NCBI GenBank assembly: GCA_032433765.1
Contig: JAVIAB010000051.1
Coordinates: 152,424,114-152,488,113 of the forward strand
DNA from: Megaustenia siamemsis
Lineage: Eukaryota > Mollusca > Gastropoda > Stylommatophora > Ariophantidae
Length of the DNA: 64,000 nucleotides
Reading direction: 5' to 3'
Shown: in pieces, positions 34,801 through 44,330 of the stretch
Numbering within the stretch: position 1 is the first letter of the stretch
Layout: the number at the start of each line of letters is the position of its first letter
Made by a program: the position numbers and the translations under genes
Notes under the pieces: generated by a model
Told to the model about the DNA's origin: nothing
What the model saw: the letters and a program-made list of their open reading frames with translations, nothing else
The model's database searches: none

Positions 34801-36265
34801 GTGAGATTGCGAGCGGCTGCTAGAAGAGTGAGATTGCGAGCGACTGCTAGAAGAGTGAGATTGCGAGCGACTGCTAGAAGAGTGAGATTGCGAGCGACTG
34901 CTAGAAGAGTGAGATTACGAGCGACTGCTAGAAGAGCGAGATTACGAGCGACTGCTAGAAGAGTGAGATTGCGAGCGACTGCTAGAAGAGTGATATTACG
35001 AGCGACTGCTAGAAGAGCGAGACTGCGAGCGGCTGCTAGAAGAGTGAGATTGCGAGCGACTGCTAGAAGAGTGAGATTGCGAGCGGCTGCTAGAAGAGTG
35101 AGATTGCGAGCGACTGCTAGAAGAGTGAGATTGCGAGCGACTGCTAGAAGAGCGAGATTGCGAGCGGCTGCTAGAAGAGTGAGATTGCGAGCGACTGCTA
35201 GAAGAGTGAGATTGCGAGCGACTGCTAGAAGAGCGAGATTGCGAGCGACTGCTAGAAGAGTGAGATTGCGAGCGACTGCTAGAAGAGTGAGATTACGAGC
35301 GACTGCTAGAAGAGCGAGATTGCGAGCGACTGCTAGAAGAGCGAGATTGCGAGCGACTGCTAGAAGAGCGAGCGTCTGTTAGAAGAGCGGCTGCTAGAGG
35401 AGCGAGATTGCGAGCGACTGTTAGAAAAGCGAGACTGCGAGGGACTGCTAGAAGAGTGAGATTGCGAGCGACAGCTAGAAGAGTGAGATTACGAGCGACT
35501 GCTAGAAAAGTGAGATTACGAGCGGCTGTTAGAAAAGCGAGACTGCGAGGGACTGCTAGAAGAGTGAGATTACGAGCGACAGCTAGAAGAGTGAGATTAC
35601 GAGCGACTGCTAGAAGAGTGAGATTACGAGCGACTGCTAGAAGAGTGAGATTACGAGCGACTGCTAGAAGAGTGAGATTACGAGCGACTGCTAGAAGAGT
35701 GAGATTACGAGCGACTGCTAGAAGAGTGAGATTACGAGCGACTGCTAGAAGAGTGAGATTGCGAGCGACTACTAGAAGTGTGAGATTGCGAGCGACTGCT
35801 AGAAGAGTGAGATTACGAGCGACTGCTAGAAGAGCGAGATTACGAGCGACTGCTAGAAGAGTGAGATTGCGAGCGACTGCTAGAAGAGTGAGATTACGAG
35901 CGACTGCTAGAAGAGTGAGATTACGAGCGACTGCTAGAAGAGTGAGATTACGAGCGACTGCTAGAAGAGTGAGATTGCGAGCGACTGCTAGAAGAGTGAG
36001 ATTACGAGCGACTGCTAGAAGAGCGAGATTACGAGCGACTGTTAGAAGAGTGAGATTGCGAGCGACTGCTAGAAGAGTGAGATTGCGAGCGACTGCTAGA
36101 AGAGCGAGATTACGAGCGACTGCTAGAAGAGTGAGATTGCGAGCGACTGCTAGAAGAGTGAGATTACGAGCGGCTGTTAGAAAAGTGAGACTGCGAGGGA
36201 TTGCTAGAAGAGCGAGATTGCGAGCGACTCTTAGAAGAGCAAGACCGCAAGCGACTGCTAGAAGG
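31815..36265. repeat. 27-bp satellite, about 165 copies
   Basis: Unit GAGCGAGATTACGAGCGACT plus GCTAGAA. Variants: GAGTGAG or GAGCGAG, TTAC or TTGC, GCGACTG or GCGGCTG, and an irregular stretch GAGCGAGCGTCTGTTAGAAG that recurs near 32355, 33031, 33639 and 35368. In one plus frame the unit reads RLRATARRA/V, giving arginine-rich open frames of 106-291 codons. The recurrent irregular unit shifts this frame to a TAG each time, so the breaks are part of the repeat pattern and not random errors. No start context, intron or non-repeat domain accompanies the frames, so I do not call a protein. Confidence 0.96.
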
Positions 36266-38460
36266 ATTAGGAACGACTGCTAGAAGAACGACTGCTAGAA
36301 GGATTAGGAACGACTGCTAGAAGAACGACTGCTAGAAGGATTAGGAACGACTGCTAGAAGAACGACTGCTAGAAGGATTAGGAACGACTGCTAGAAGAAC
36401 GACTGCTAGAAGGATTAGGAACGACTGCTAGAAGAACGACTGCTAGAAGGATTAGGAACGACTGCTAGAAGAACGACTGCTAGAAGAACGACTGCTAGAA
36501 GAACGACTGCTAGAAGGATTAGGAACGACTGCTAGAAGAACGACTGCTAGAAGAACGACTGCTAGAAGAACGACTGCTAGAAGAACGACTGCTAGAAGGA
36601 TTAGGAACGACTGCTAGAAGAACGACTGCTAGAAGAACGACTGCTAGAAGAACGACTGCTAGAAGAACGACTGCTAGAATGATTAGGAACGACTGCTAGA
36701 AGAACGACTGCTAGAAGAACGACTGCTAGAAGAACGACTGCTAGAAGAACGACTGCTAGAAGAACGACTGCTAGAAGAACGACTGCTAGAAGAACGACTG
36801 CTAGAAGGATTAGGAACGACTGCTAGAAGGATTAGGAACGACTGCTAGAAGGATTAGGAACGACTGCTAGAAGAACGACTGCTAGAAGAACGACTGCTAG
36901 AAGAACGACTGCTAGAAGAACGACTGCTAGAAGAACGACTGCTAGAAGAACGACTGCTAGAAGAACGACTGCTAGAAGAACGACTGCTAGAAGAACGACT
37001 GCTAGAAGAACGACTGCTAGAAGAACGACTGCTAGAAGAACGACTGCTAGAAGGATTAGGAACGACTGCTAGAAGGATTAGGAACGACTGCTAGAAGATT
37101 AGGAACGACTGCTAGAAGGATTAGGAACGACTGCTAGAAGGATTAGGAACGACTGCTAGAAGAACGACTGCTAGAAGGATTAGGAACGACTGCTAGAAGG
37201 ATTAGGAACGACTGCTAGAAGAACGACTGCTAGAAGAACGACTGCTAGAAGAATTAGGAACGACTGCTAGAAGGATTAGGAACGACTGCTAGAAGGATTA
37301 GGAACGACTGCTAGAAGAACGACTGCTAGAAGAACGACTGCTAGAAGAACGACTGCTAGAAGAACGACTGCTAGAAGAACGACTGCTAGAAGGATTAGGA
37401 ACGACTGCTAGAAGGATTAGGAACGACTGCTAGAAGGATTAGGAACGACTGCTAGAAGGATTAGGAACGACTGCTAGAAGAACGACTGCTAGAAGAACGA
37501 CTGCTAGAAGAACGACTGCTAGAAGAACGACTGCTAGAAGAACGACTGCTAGAAGAACGACTGCTAGAAGAACGACTGCTAGAAGGATTAGGAACGACTG
37601 CTAGAAGGATTAGGAACGACTGCTAGAAGAACGACTGCTAGAAGAACGACTGCTAGAAGGATTAGGAACGACTGCTAGAAGAACGACTGCTAGAAGAACG
37701 ACTGCTAGAAGGATTAGGAACGACTGCTAGAAGAACGACTGCTAGAAGAACGACTGCTAGAAGAACGACTGCTAGAAGAACGACTGCTAGAAGAACGACT
37801 GCTAGAAGGATTAGGAACGACTGCTAGAAGGATTAGGAACGACTGCTAGAAGGATTAGGAACGACTGCTAGAAGAACGACTGCTAGAAGAACGACTGCTA
37901 GAAGAACGACTGCTAGAAGAACGACTGCTAGAAGAACGACTGCTAGAAGGATTAGGAACGACTGCTAGAAGGATTAGGAACGACTGCTAGAAGGATTAGG
38001 AACGACTGCTAGAAGGATTAGGAACGACTGCTAGAAGAACGACTGCTAGAAGAACGACTGCTAGAAGAACGACTGCTAGAAGAACGACTGCTAGAAGAAC
38101 GACTGCTAGAAGAACGACTGCTAGAAGAACGACTGCTAGAAGGATTAGGAACGACTGCTAGAAGGATTAGGAACGACTGCTAGAAGAACGACTGCTAGAA
38201 GAACGACTGCTAGAAGGATTAGGAACGACTGCTAGAAGAACGACTGCTAGAAGAACGACTGCTAGAAGAACGACTGCTAGAAGAACGACTGCTAGAAGAA
38301 CGACTGCTAGAAGGATTAGGAACGACTGCTAGAAGGATTAGGAACGACTGCTAGAAGAACGACTGCTAGAAGAACGACTGCTAGAAGGATTAGGAACGAC
38401 TGCTAGAAGGATTAGGAACGACTGCTAGAAGAACGACTGCTAGAAGAACGACTGCTAGAA
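36266..38460. repeat. Composite array of 15-bp and 22-bp units
   Basis: Two interchangeable words sharing ACGACTGCTAGAAG: the 15-mer AACGACTGCTAGAAG and the 22-mer GATTAGGAACGACTGCTAGA plus AG. They follow each other in irregular order, with runs of up to about twelve 15-mers and up to four 22-mers. The array directly continues the 27-bp satellite, whose unit ends GCGACTGCTAGAAGA, so both derive from a common core. Confidence 0.96.
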
Positions 38461-39240
38461 GTGCGTGCGCTATGAATTTTGGGTCCCTTTGAAATCCGAA
38501 GAAGTATAGAGGGAAGTGAAAGAAAAAAAAATACATGTGATGAAGAGCACACATGTTTAAGAATTTAATAGTCCGCTGGTAACAATTTAAAAAAATACAC
38601 ATAATTATTCTCTTCAGTCTCTTCCCCCTACTCGTGCCATGCTACTCGTTTTGTCAGATAATACTTTCACTCGAATGCTATTTTACACAACGACTAAGTA
38701 TACATATGACCTCCCTTGTCCACGTTTTCTCATTCCAGGTTTCCCTGAGGCATCCTCTCAGCGCTCTCCTGTTTCTTGCTTATTGCAATAATTGTGTCTA
38801 CACTGAGCAACGGCAAGCAGCTTTGCAGACCCAGTGAACGCTCTAATAAGTAGACAACTATAGACTCACTACGCGGTGTAGCTCTGGGGACTCACTACTG
38901 AGGAATAATCACAATTGCAGTTGATCATATGAGAGCATTTAATTACTTTGACAGTGAGAAAATACGTTAGTTATTCCATCAAGTGAAATCGCTAAAGAAA
39001 CGTCCTTTTATAATCACTTTGACACGTAAGAACACTCGACAGTGAATATATAATGACAGTTCTCGAGAAGACTAAAAATATTAATGTTACAAGGATTATA
39101 GAATTAGTTTTCAGTCTTGTTAAACCATTGACAGACTTTGAATAATTTGATTAGCACCACACCAGGTCTATGGTATTTATCTCCCCCCCCCCCGCCCCAA
39201 CCACAGAAAAGTCTGGTCCCTATTTATGGCTGTGTGAACT
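38461..39240. other. Unassigned sequence, possible eroded SINE scrap
   Basis: No gene recognised. Near 39,200-39,235 GGTCCCTATTTATGGCTGTG followed by TGAAC resembles the SINE body GTACCCATTTAAGGCTGGGT followed by GAAC, so a fragment of a SINE may lie next to the mariner insertion. A C-run sits at 39,183-39,192. Confidence 0.4.
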
Positions 39241-40578
39241 TACGTAGGGAGGTCAAAAAGTAATGCACACCAATTTTGTTCTCGGAAACTATTCGGGCAA
39301 AATGTGTGAAATTTTCACAGATTGTAGCAGAACATCCCCTTTACACTACCTATTTTTCAACATAATCTCCGTCCAAGCGTATTGCCTTACGCCAACGCGA
39401 AACTAGGTCATGAATGCCTCGTTTGTACCAAGTTTTGTCCTGCTCGCGTAGCCATTTTTTAACTGCACGGATCACACCCTCATCATTGTCAAAGTGTGTC
39501 CCACGCAGGAATTTTTTGAGTGGTCCAAACAGATGGAAATCTGAGGGAGCCAGATCAGGGCTGTAAGGAGGATGGGCAGTACAGTCCAACCAAATTTGTT
39601 GATTGCTTCCCGTGTTACCAGACTTGTGTGAGGGCGTGCATTGTCATGTTGAAGCAACAATCTGCAGATGGCTTATTAGGCCGAACTCTGTGGAACCGAT
39701 TTTGAGTTGTGTCAGTGTATTGATGTAAGCTGTCGAGTTGATTGTCTCACCTCTTGTCATTACATCAACAAGAATCACACCATCAATGTCCCAGAAGACA
39801 GTGATCATCACCTTTCCGGCTGATGGAGATGTTTTGAATTTTTTTCTTTTTGGTGACTGCGGATGATGCCATTCCATTGACTGCATTTTTGTTTCAGGCT
39901 CATAATGATGTGCCCACGTTTCGTCAACGGTAACAATTTTGAAAAAAACATTTCTCCTTCAACACCAAAACGCTCCAACAATTCAGAACAGAATGTTTTC
40001 CTTTGAACTCTGTGATCATTTGTTAGGCACCGAGGAACCCATCGAGCGCAAATCTTTGAATATCCGAGAGTTTTAAAAATTGCGATTGCACTTCCCTTGC
40101 TGACTGTAAGCTGCAATGCCAATTGCTGACTAGTGATACGCCTATCCTTACGAATAATGGCATCAGCCCGGTTTAACATGTCTGTGCTGGTAGCCGAGGC
40201 AACACGTCCAGAACGCGGTAAATCATGCAGCTCCACTCGTACACTTTCTGCAGCTTTAATTCTCTGAACCCAGCGACTAACTGTGCTCCTATCGACTGCA
40301 GAACATTTGTACACTGCACACAGTCGTTTATGAATGTTTGCCACAGTTTCTTTTTCCGCAACCAGAAATTCTATGACAATTCGCTGTTTGTAACGGACAT
40401 TGTTGACAAGCTCCATTTTAACGGTTCATAGATTGCGTAATATTTATCAGAATGTTGTGCAGTTTGGTACACATAATTGGAACATGTCATATTCCAAGTG
40501 TGCAAAATTTCATATTCCTATCTTTATTATTAGCCGAGACAAAAATTGGTGTGCATTACTTTTTGACCTCCCCTCATA
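39241..40578 (-). mobile_element. Mariner-type DNA transposon (about 1.33 kb)
   Basis: Terminal inverted repeats of about 35 bp, 39243-39277 and 40542-40576, share GGGAGGTCAAAAAGTAATGC then ACACCAATTTT, with three mismatches in the outermost bases. Each end is flanked by TA (39241-39242 and 40577-40578), the target duplication expected of mariner elements. The length and the single transposase frame on the minus strand are normal for the family. Both ends are intact, so the copy could be mobilised in trans if a matching transposase existed. Confidence 0.95.
39350..40416 (-). pseudogene. Mariner transposase (DD34D), frameshifted
   Basis: Start ATG at 40414-40416, stop at 39350. The N-terminal part (to about 39,950) is open and holds the DNA-binding helix-turn-helix region (for example STVSRWVQRIKAAESV and RITSQQLALQLTVSKGSA), followed by the WVPR linker region. 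The frame then shifts in an A/T run near 39,945, where another frame reads KIVTVDETWAHHYEPE, containing the first catalytic Asp. A second shift near 39,665 leads to LLQHDNARPHTS (second Asp), and a third near 39,575 to YSPDLAPSDFHLFGPLKKFL (third Asp, in SDFHLF). All three catalytic residues and a normal C-terminus (DGDYVEK) are still present. It is dead only through about three one-base shifts, so it is a relatively young copy or one carrying sequencing errors. Confidence 0.93.
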
Positions 40579-40896
40579 CAAACCGATGGGTCGGAGATTA
40601 ACCTAACCTCTAGTCTCCATCAAACTAGCCACCTCGCTACCACGACTTCCCTAACAATTATCATATTATCGAAATACCCATTAACCGTTTCCGGGTTTAA
40701 TTTTTAAAAACTTTTTTTAGGATTGTACCAAATTACATTTTAGTTTCTGAAAAATGGTATCACATGTAATCATGTACTGTTTATTTGTCTAATTTCATCA
40801 CTTACACTAATATTTAGATAAATATGGTATCTGGTGTGTATCGCTAGAGAGAAGCATGAATATATAAAATGAGAATATTAGTAAATTGTGGATATT
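40579..40896. other. Unassigned sequence
   Basis: AT-rich, no feature recognised. Confidence 0.5.
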
Positions 40897-41071
40897 TTAT
40901 TATTATTATTAGTAGTAGTAGTAGTAGTAGTAGTAGTCGTAGTAGTAGTAATAGTAATAGCAGTACCAGTAGCATTAGCAGTAGCAGTAGTAGTAGTAAA
41001 AATAGTACCAGTAGTACCAGTAGTAGCAGCAGTACCAGTAGTAGCAGCAGTAGTAGTAGTAGTAGTAGTAA

Positions 41072-41139
<68 letters not shown>
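40897..41139. repeat. (TAG)n trinucleotide array
   Basis: About 240 bp of TAG/CAG/TAA words with interruptions such as TACCAG and AAAATAG, purest at 41,077-41,139. It lies at the 3' side of the LINE fragment that follows (which reads on the minus strand), so it may be an expanded LINE tail. Confidence 0.95.
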
Positions 41140-41149
41140 TATTGCGCCA

Positions 41150-41420
41150 GTCACAGTTGAGTATGGATTTTGCAGCGCCTCTAGGAATTTTTTTTTTCGC
41201 AGTGTATTCTCTTTTTCTGTGAATCTAATTTTTGCTTCAGTTGGAGCTTTAGAGTGTTTCCAAAGATTATGGTCTGCAGCTATCTCTTTCCAGGCTGCAA
41301 TGTTCATTTTTAGAGTTTTCATATCACGTTTACAAACGTCAATAAATCGGAGTTTTTGGTGTCTCCTAGTTCTTTTGCCACCCGCTAGTTTTCATTAAAG
41401 TATATCTTATGGTAGGCGGC
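41150..41420 (-). pseudogene. LINE ORF2 C-terminal fragment (family 4)
   Basis: Minus strand reads RFIDVCKRDMKTLKMNIAAW, KEIAADHNLWKHSKAPTEAK, IRFTEKENTLRKKKFLEAL and then runs into the (TAC)n side of the trinucleotide array. The CKRDMKxLxxNxxxWxxxAxDxxxW pattern is a common C-terminal signature of LINE ORF2 proteins. Upstream, GGRRTRRHQK-like basic residues are out of frame. Confidence 0.8.
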
Positions 41421-41695
41421 CACCTTTCATACAGTGTAAGTGGCAAAAGAATAAATTCAGTATTAAAGATTATTATAAAAATCAATTGGTTGTTTTTTTT
41501 TCCAAATCAAGATATTGTAACTCACCTGCTCGTCATGCACTTCAGATCATAAACAATTTAAGTTAATGAGTTCAGAAAAAAATCGAACTAAAAATAAAGT
41601 GAACACACATTCAAAACAGAAGCCCGGCAGATTATAACGGACGAAGCAGGATCAATTAAACGTTTAGCAGTAAACAACGCTTAATATCAAACTAA
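41421..41695. other. Unassigned sequence
   Basis: No feature recognised. Confidence 0.5.
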
Positions 41696-41699
41696 AATT

Positions 41700-43205
41700 G
41701 CTGGTTCAGTGATCAGATCTGTCGGATAATGGTCCAGTAAGATTTTGTCAGTGATCAGATATGTCGGATAATGGTCCAGTAAGATTGTGCCAGTGATCAG
41801 ATATGTCGGATAATGGTCCAGTAAGATTGTGTCAGTGAACAGATATGTCGGATAATGGTCCAGTAAGATTTTGTCAGTGAACAGATATGTCGGATAATGG
41901 TCCAGTAAGATTGTGTCAGTGAACAGATATGTCGGATAATGGTCCAGTAAGATTTTGTCAGTGAACAGATATGTCGGATACTGGTCCAGTAAGATTGTGT
42001 CAGTGAACAGATATGTCGGATAATGGTCCAGTAAGATTTTGTCAGTGATCAAATATGTCGGATACTGGTCCAGTAAGATTGTGCCAGTGAACAGATATGT
42101 CGGATAATGGTCCAGTAAGATTTTGTAAGTGATCAAATATGTCGGATAATGGTCAAGTAAGATTGTGCCAGTGAACAGATATGTCGGATAATGGTCCAGT
42201 AAGATTTTGTCAGTGAACAGATATGTCGGATAATGGTCCAGTAAGATTGTGCCAGTGAACAGATATGTCGGATAATGGTCCAGTAAGATTGTGCCAGTGA
42301 ACAGATATGTCGGATAATGGTCCAGTAAGATTGTGCCAGTGAACAGATATGTCGGATAATGGTCCAGTAAGATTGTGCCAGTGATCAGATATGTCGGATA
42401 ATGGTCCAGTAAGATTGTGCCAGTGATCAGATATGTCGGATAATGGTCCAGTAAGATTGTGCCAGTGATCAGATATGTCGGATAATGTCCAGTAAGATTG
42501 TGTCAGTGAACAGATATGTCGGATAATGGTCCAGTAAGATTGTGTCAGTGAACAGATATGTCGGATAATGGTCCAGTAAGATTGTGTCAGTGAACAGATA
42601 TGTCGGATAATGGTCCAGTAAGATTTTGTCAGTGAACAGATATGTCGGATACTGGTCCAGTAAGATTGTGTCAGTGAACAGATATGTCGGATAATGGTCC
42701 AGTAAGATTTTGTCAGTGATCAAATATGTCGGATACTGGTCCAGTAAGATTGTGCCAGTGAACAGATATGTCGGATAATGGTCCAGTAAGATTTTGTCAG
42801 TGATCAAATATGTCGGATAATGGTCAAGTAAGATTGTGCCAGTGAACAGATATGTCGGATAATGGTCCAGTAAGATTTTGTCAGTGAACAGATATGTCGG
42901 ATAATGGTCCAGTAAGATTGTGCCAGTGAACAGATATGTCGGATAATGGTCCAGTAAGATTGTGCCAGTGAACAGATATGTCGGATAATGGTCCAGTAAG
43001 ATTGTGCCAGTGAACAGATATGTCGGATAATGGTCCAGTAAGATTGTGCCAGTGATCAGATATGTCGGATAATGGTCCAGTAAGATTGTGCCAGTGAACA
43101 GATATGTCGGATAATGGTCCAGTAAGATTGTGCCTGTGATCAGATATGTCGGATAATGGTCCAGTAAGATTTGTCAGTGAACAGATATGTCGGATAATGG
43201 TCCAC
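41700..43205. repeat. 42-bp minisatellite, about 36 copies, with a 16-unit duplication
   Basis: Unit GTGCCAGTGATCAGATATGT, CGGATAATGGTCCAGTAAGA, TT. Variable sites: GTGCC/GTGTC/TTGTC, GATC/GAAC and TAATGG/TACTGG. The rare combination GTCAGTGATCAAATATG recurs at 42041 and 42712 with the same order of variants around it, a 16-unit (672-bp, minus one deleted base near 42487) higher-order duplication. Fourteen-codon period gives minus-strand frames reading TILLDHYPTYLFTD, not genes. Confidence 0.95.
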
Positions 43206-43997
43206 AGAGAGATAAATGGAAATCAATTATAAAGGAGAGGTTGAAAAGCTAACAAGAGAGTAACAGTTTATTGGAGGACGTTGTTGATAAATGCCAGCAG
43301 ACAAATAATTTCACATTTAGATACCCTACTAGACTGCACACCTACGAAATTAACACTTTACCGTTTCGACATTTATATATCAGAGTTGCTAATTATATAA
43401 ATTTTTTTTTTAAATAATAGCTTTACATGAGCGCTAACGTTTGCAATATATGTAGAGCCTGTAACTGCGATTTTCTCTTTAATTATCATCGGTATTATTT
43501 TCCGTGGGGACGCTTGCCTGAATTGAAGTGAAGGTTCAATGAATAGTGTTAGTAGGTACAATAGACAGGAAATGATGTGCTGAATCTATGTACTGTGTAA
43601 CGCCTGTGCGCTGACGTGATCCGAAAGGGGAATAAAGAATTGTAGCGCTACCAGGCATGTACGTAAGAAGTGACTAAGGAGAGTTGAGCTTGAGACTGGC
43701 TATATTGTACAGTAAATAAATAGCTGCACTAACTTCACAAACCTGAACAAGGCAAGTAAAAGAAATAGAAAAGTAAATCTGCCAACCAGAAATGATAAAG
43801 GCTCTCTAAGAGATGTATAGCGCGACCTTGAGAAAGCCGCAAGGAGTTCCGGTCGCCGACTCATCTTTTGTCTACAAGGAAGGAGATGGCAAAGAGGAAG
43901 ACCAATATATTTAATGAAAACAGGTGGAGGTTGGGATAAAGAGGATGAGGAAAAAGACATAGAACGATCTTATAAAGAATGGCAAGAAATAGAAGGT
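43206..43997. other. Unassigned sequence
   Basis: No gene recognised. 43,860-43,990 has a plus-strand reading RRWQRGRPIYLMKTGGG and SYKEWQEIE that is faintly LINE C-terminus-like, too weak to call. Confidence 0.4.
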
Positions 43998-44237
43998 GGA
44001 GCCGCGATAACTCAGTGGTTAGTGAACTGGACTACAAAGGACAAGACGTCGGGTTCGATCTTGATGGACGGCTTCCAGGTTCACCCAGCCTTTAATGGGT
44101 ACCGGATTTTTTCTATAAAAAGTAAAGCGGCACGGGCGTAATGACGACCACATTACACTAAAAATCATGTGCCGAAGGTCTGTAAAAATTATGGTCACTA
44201 ACACCATATTCCCTATACGCCACTTGGCGTGACCGGG
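43998..44237 (+). mobile_element. tRNA-derived SINE, copy 4
   Basis: The only plus-strand copy. Head GGAGCCGCGATAACTCAGTG with a good box B GGGTTCGATCTTG, body CACCCAGCCTTTAATGGGTA, and the conserved end ATACGCCACTTGGCGTGAC. No convincing target-site duplication is seen at its ends. It lies about 95 bp before the large purine array. Confidence 0.9.
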
Positions 44238-44330
44238 CTCTTGAATAAATAATTAATAATAAGAAACAGAACGGCTTGGAATGTTTTTTCGAGGATGTAT
44301 TGTCTACTGGGAGCTGAAAGGTAGAGTAAG

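Noticed and set aside
36266..38460. CRISPR-like alternation of a constant core with two spacer lengths
   Set aside because: Only two words exist and the extra 7 bp is always the same, so there are no unique spacers.
41150..41420. Independent gene reading KRDMKTLKMNIAAWKEIAAD
   Set aside because: The pattern is a LINE C-terminal signature, it is truncated on the 5' side and continues into a trinucleotide array.
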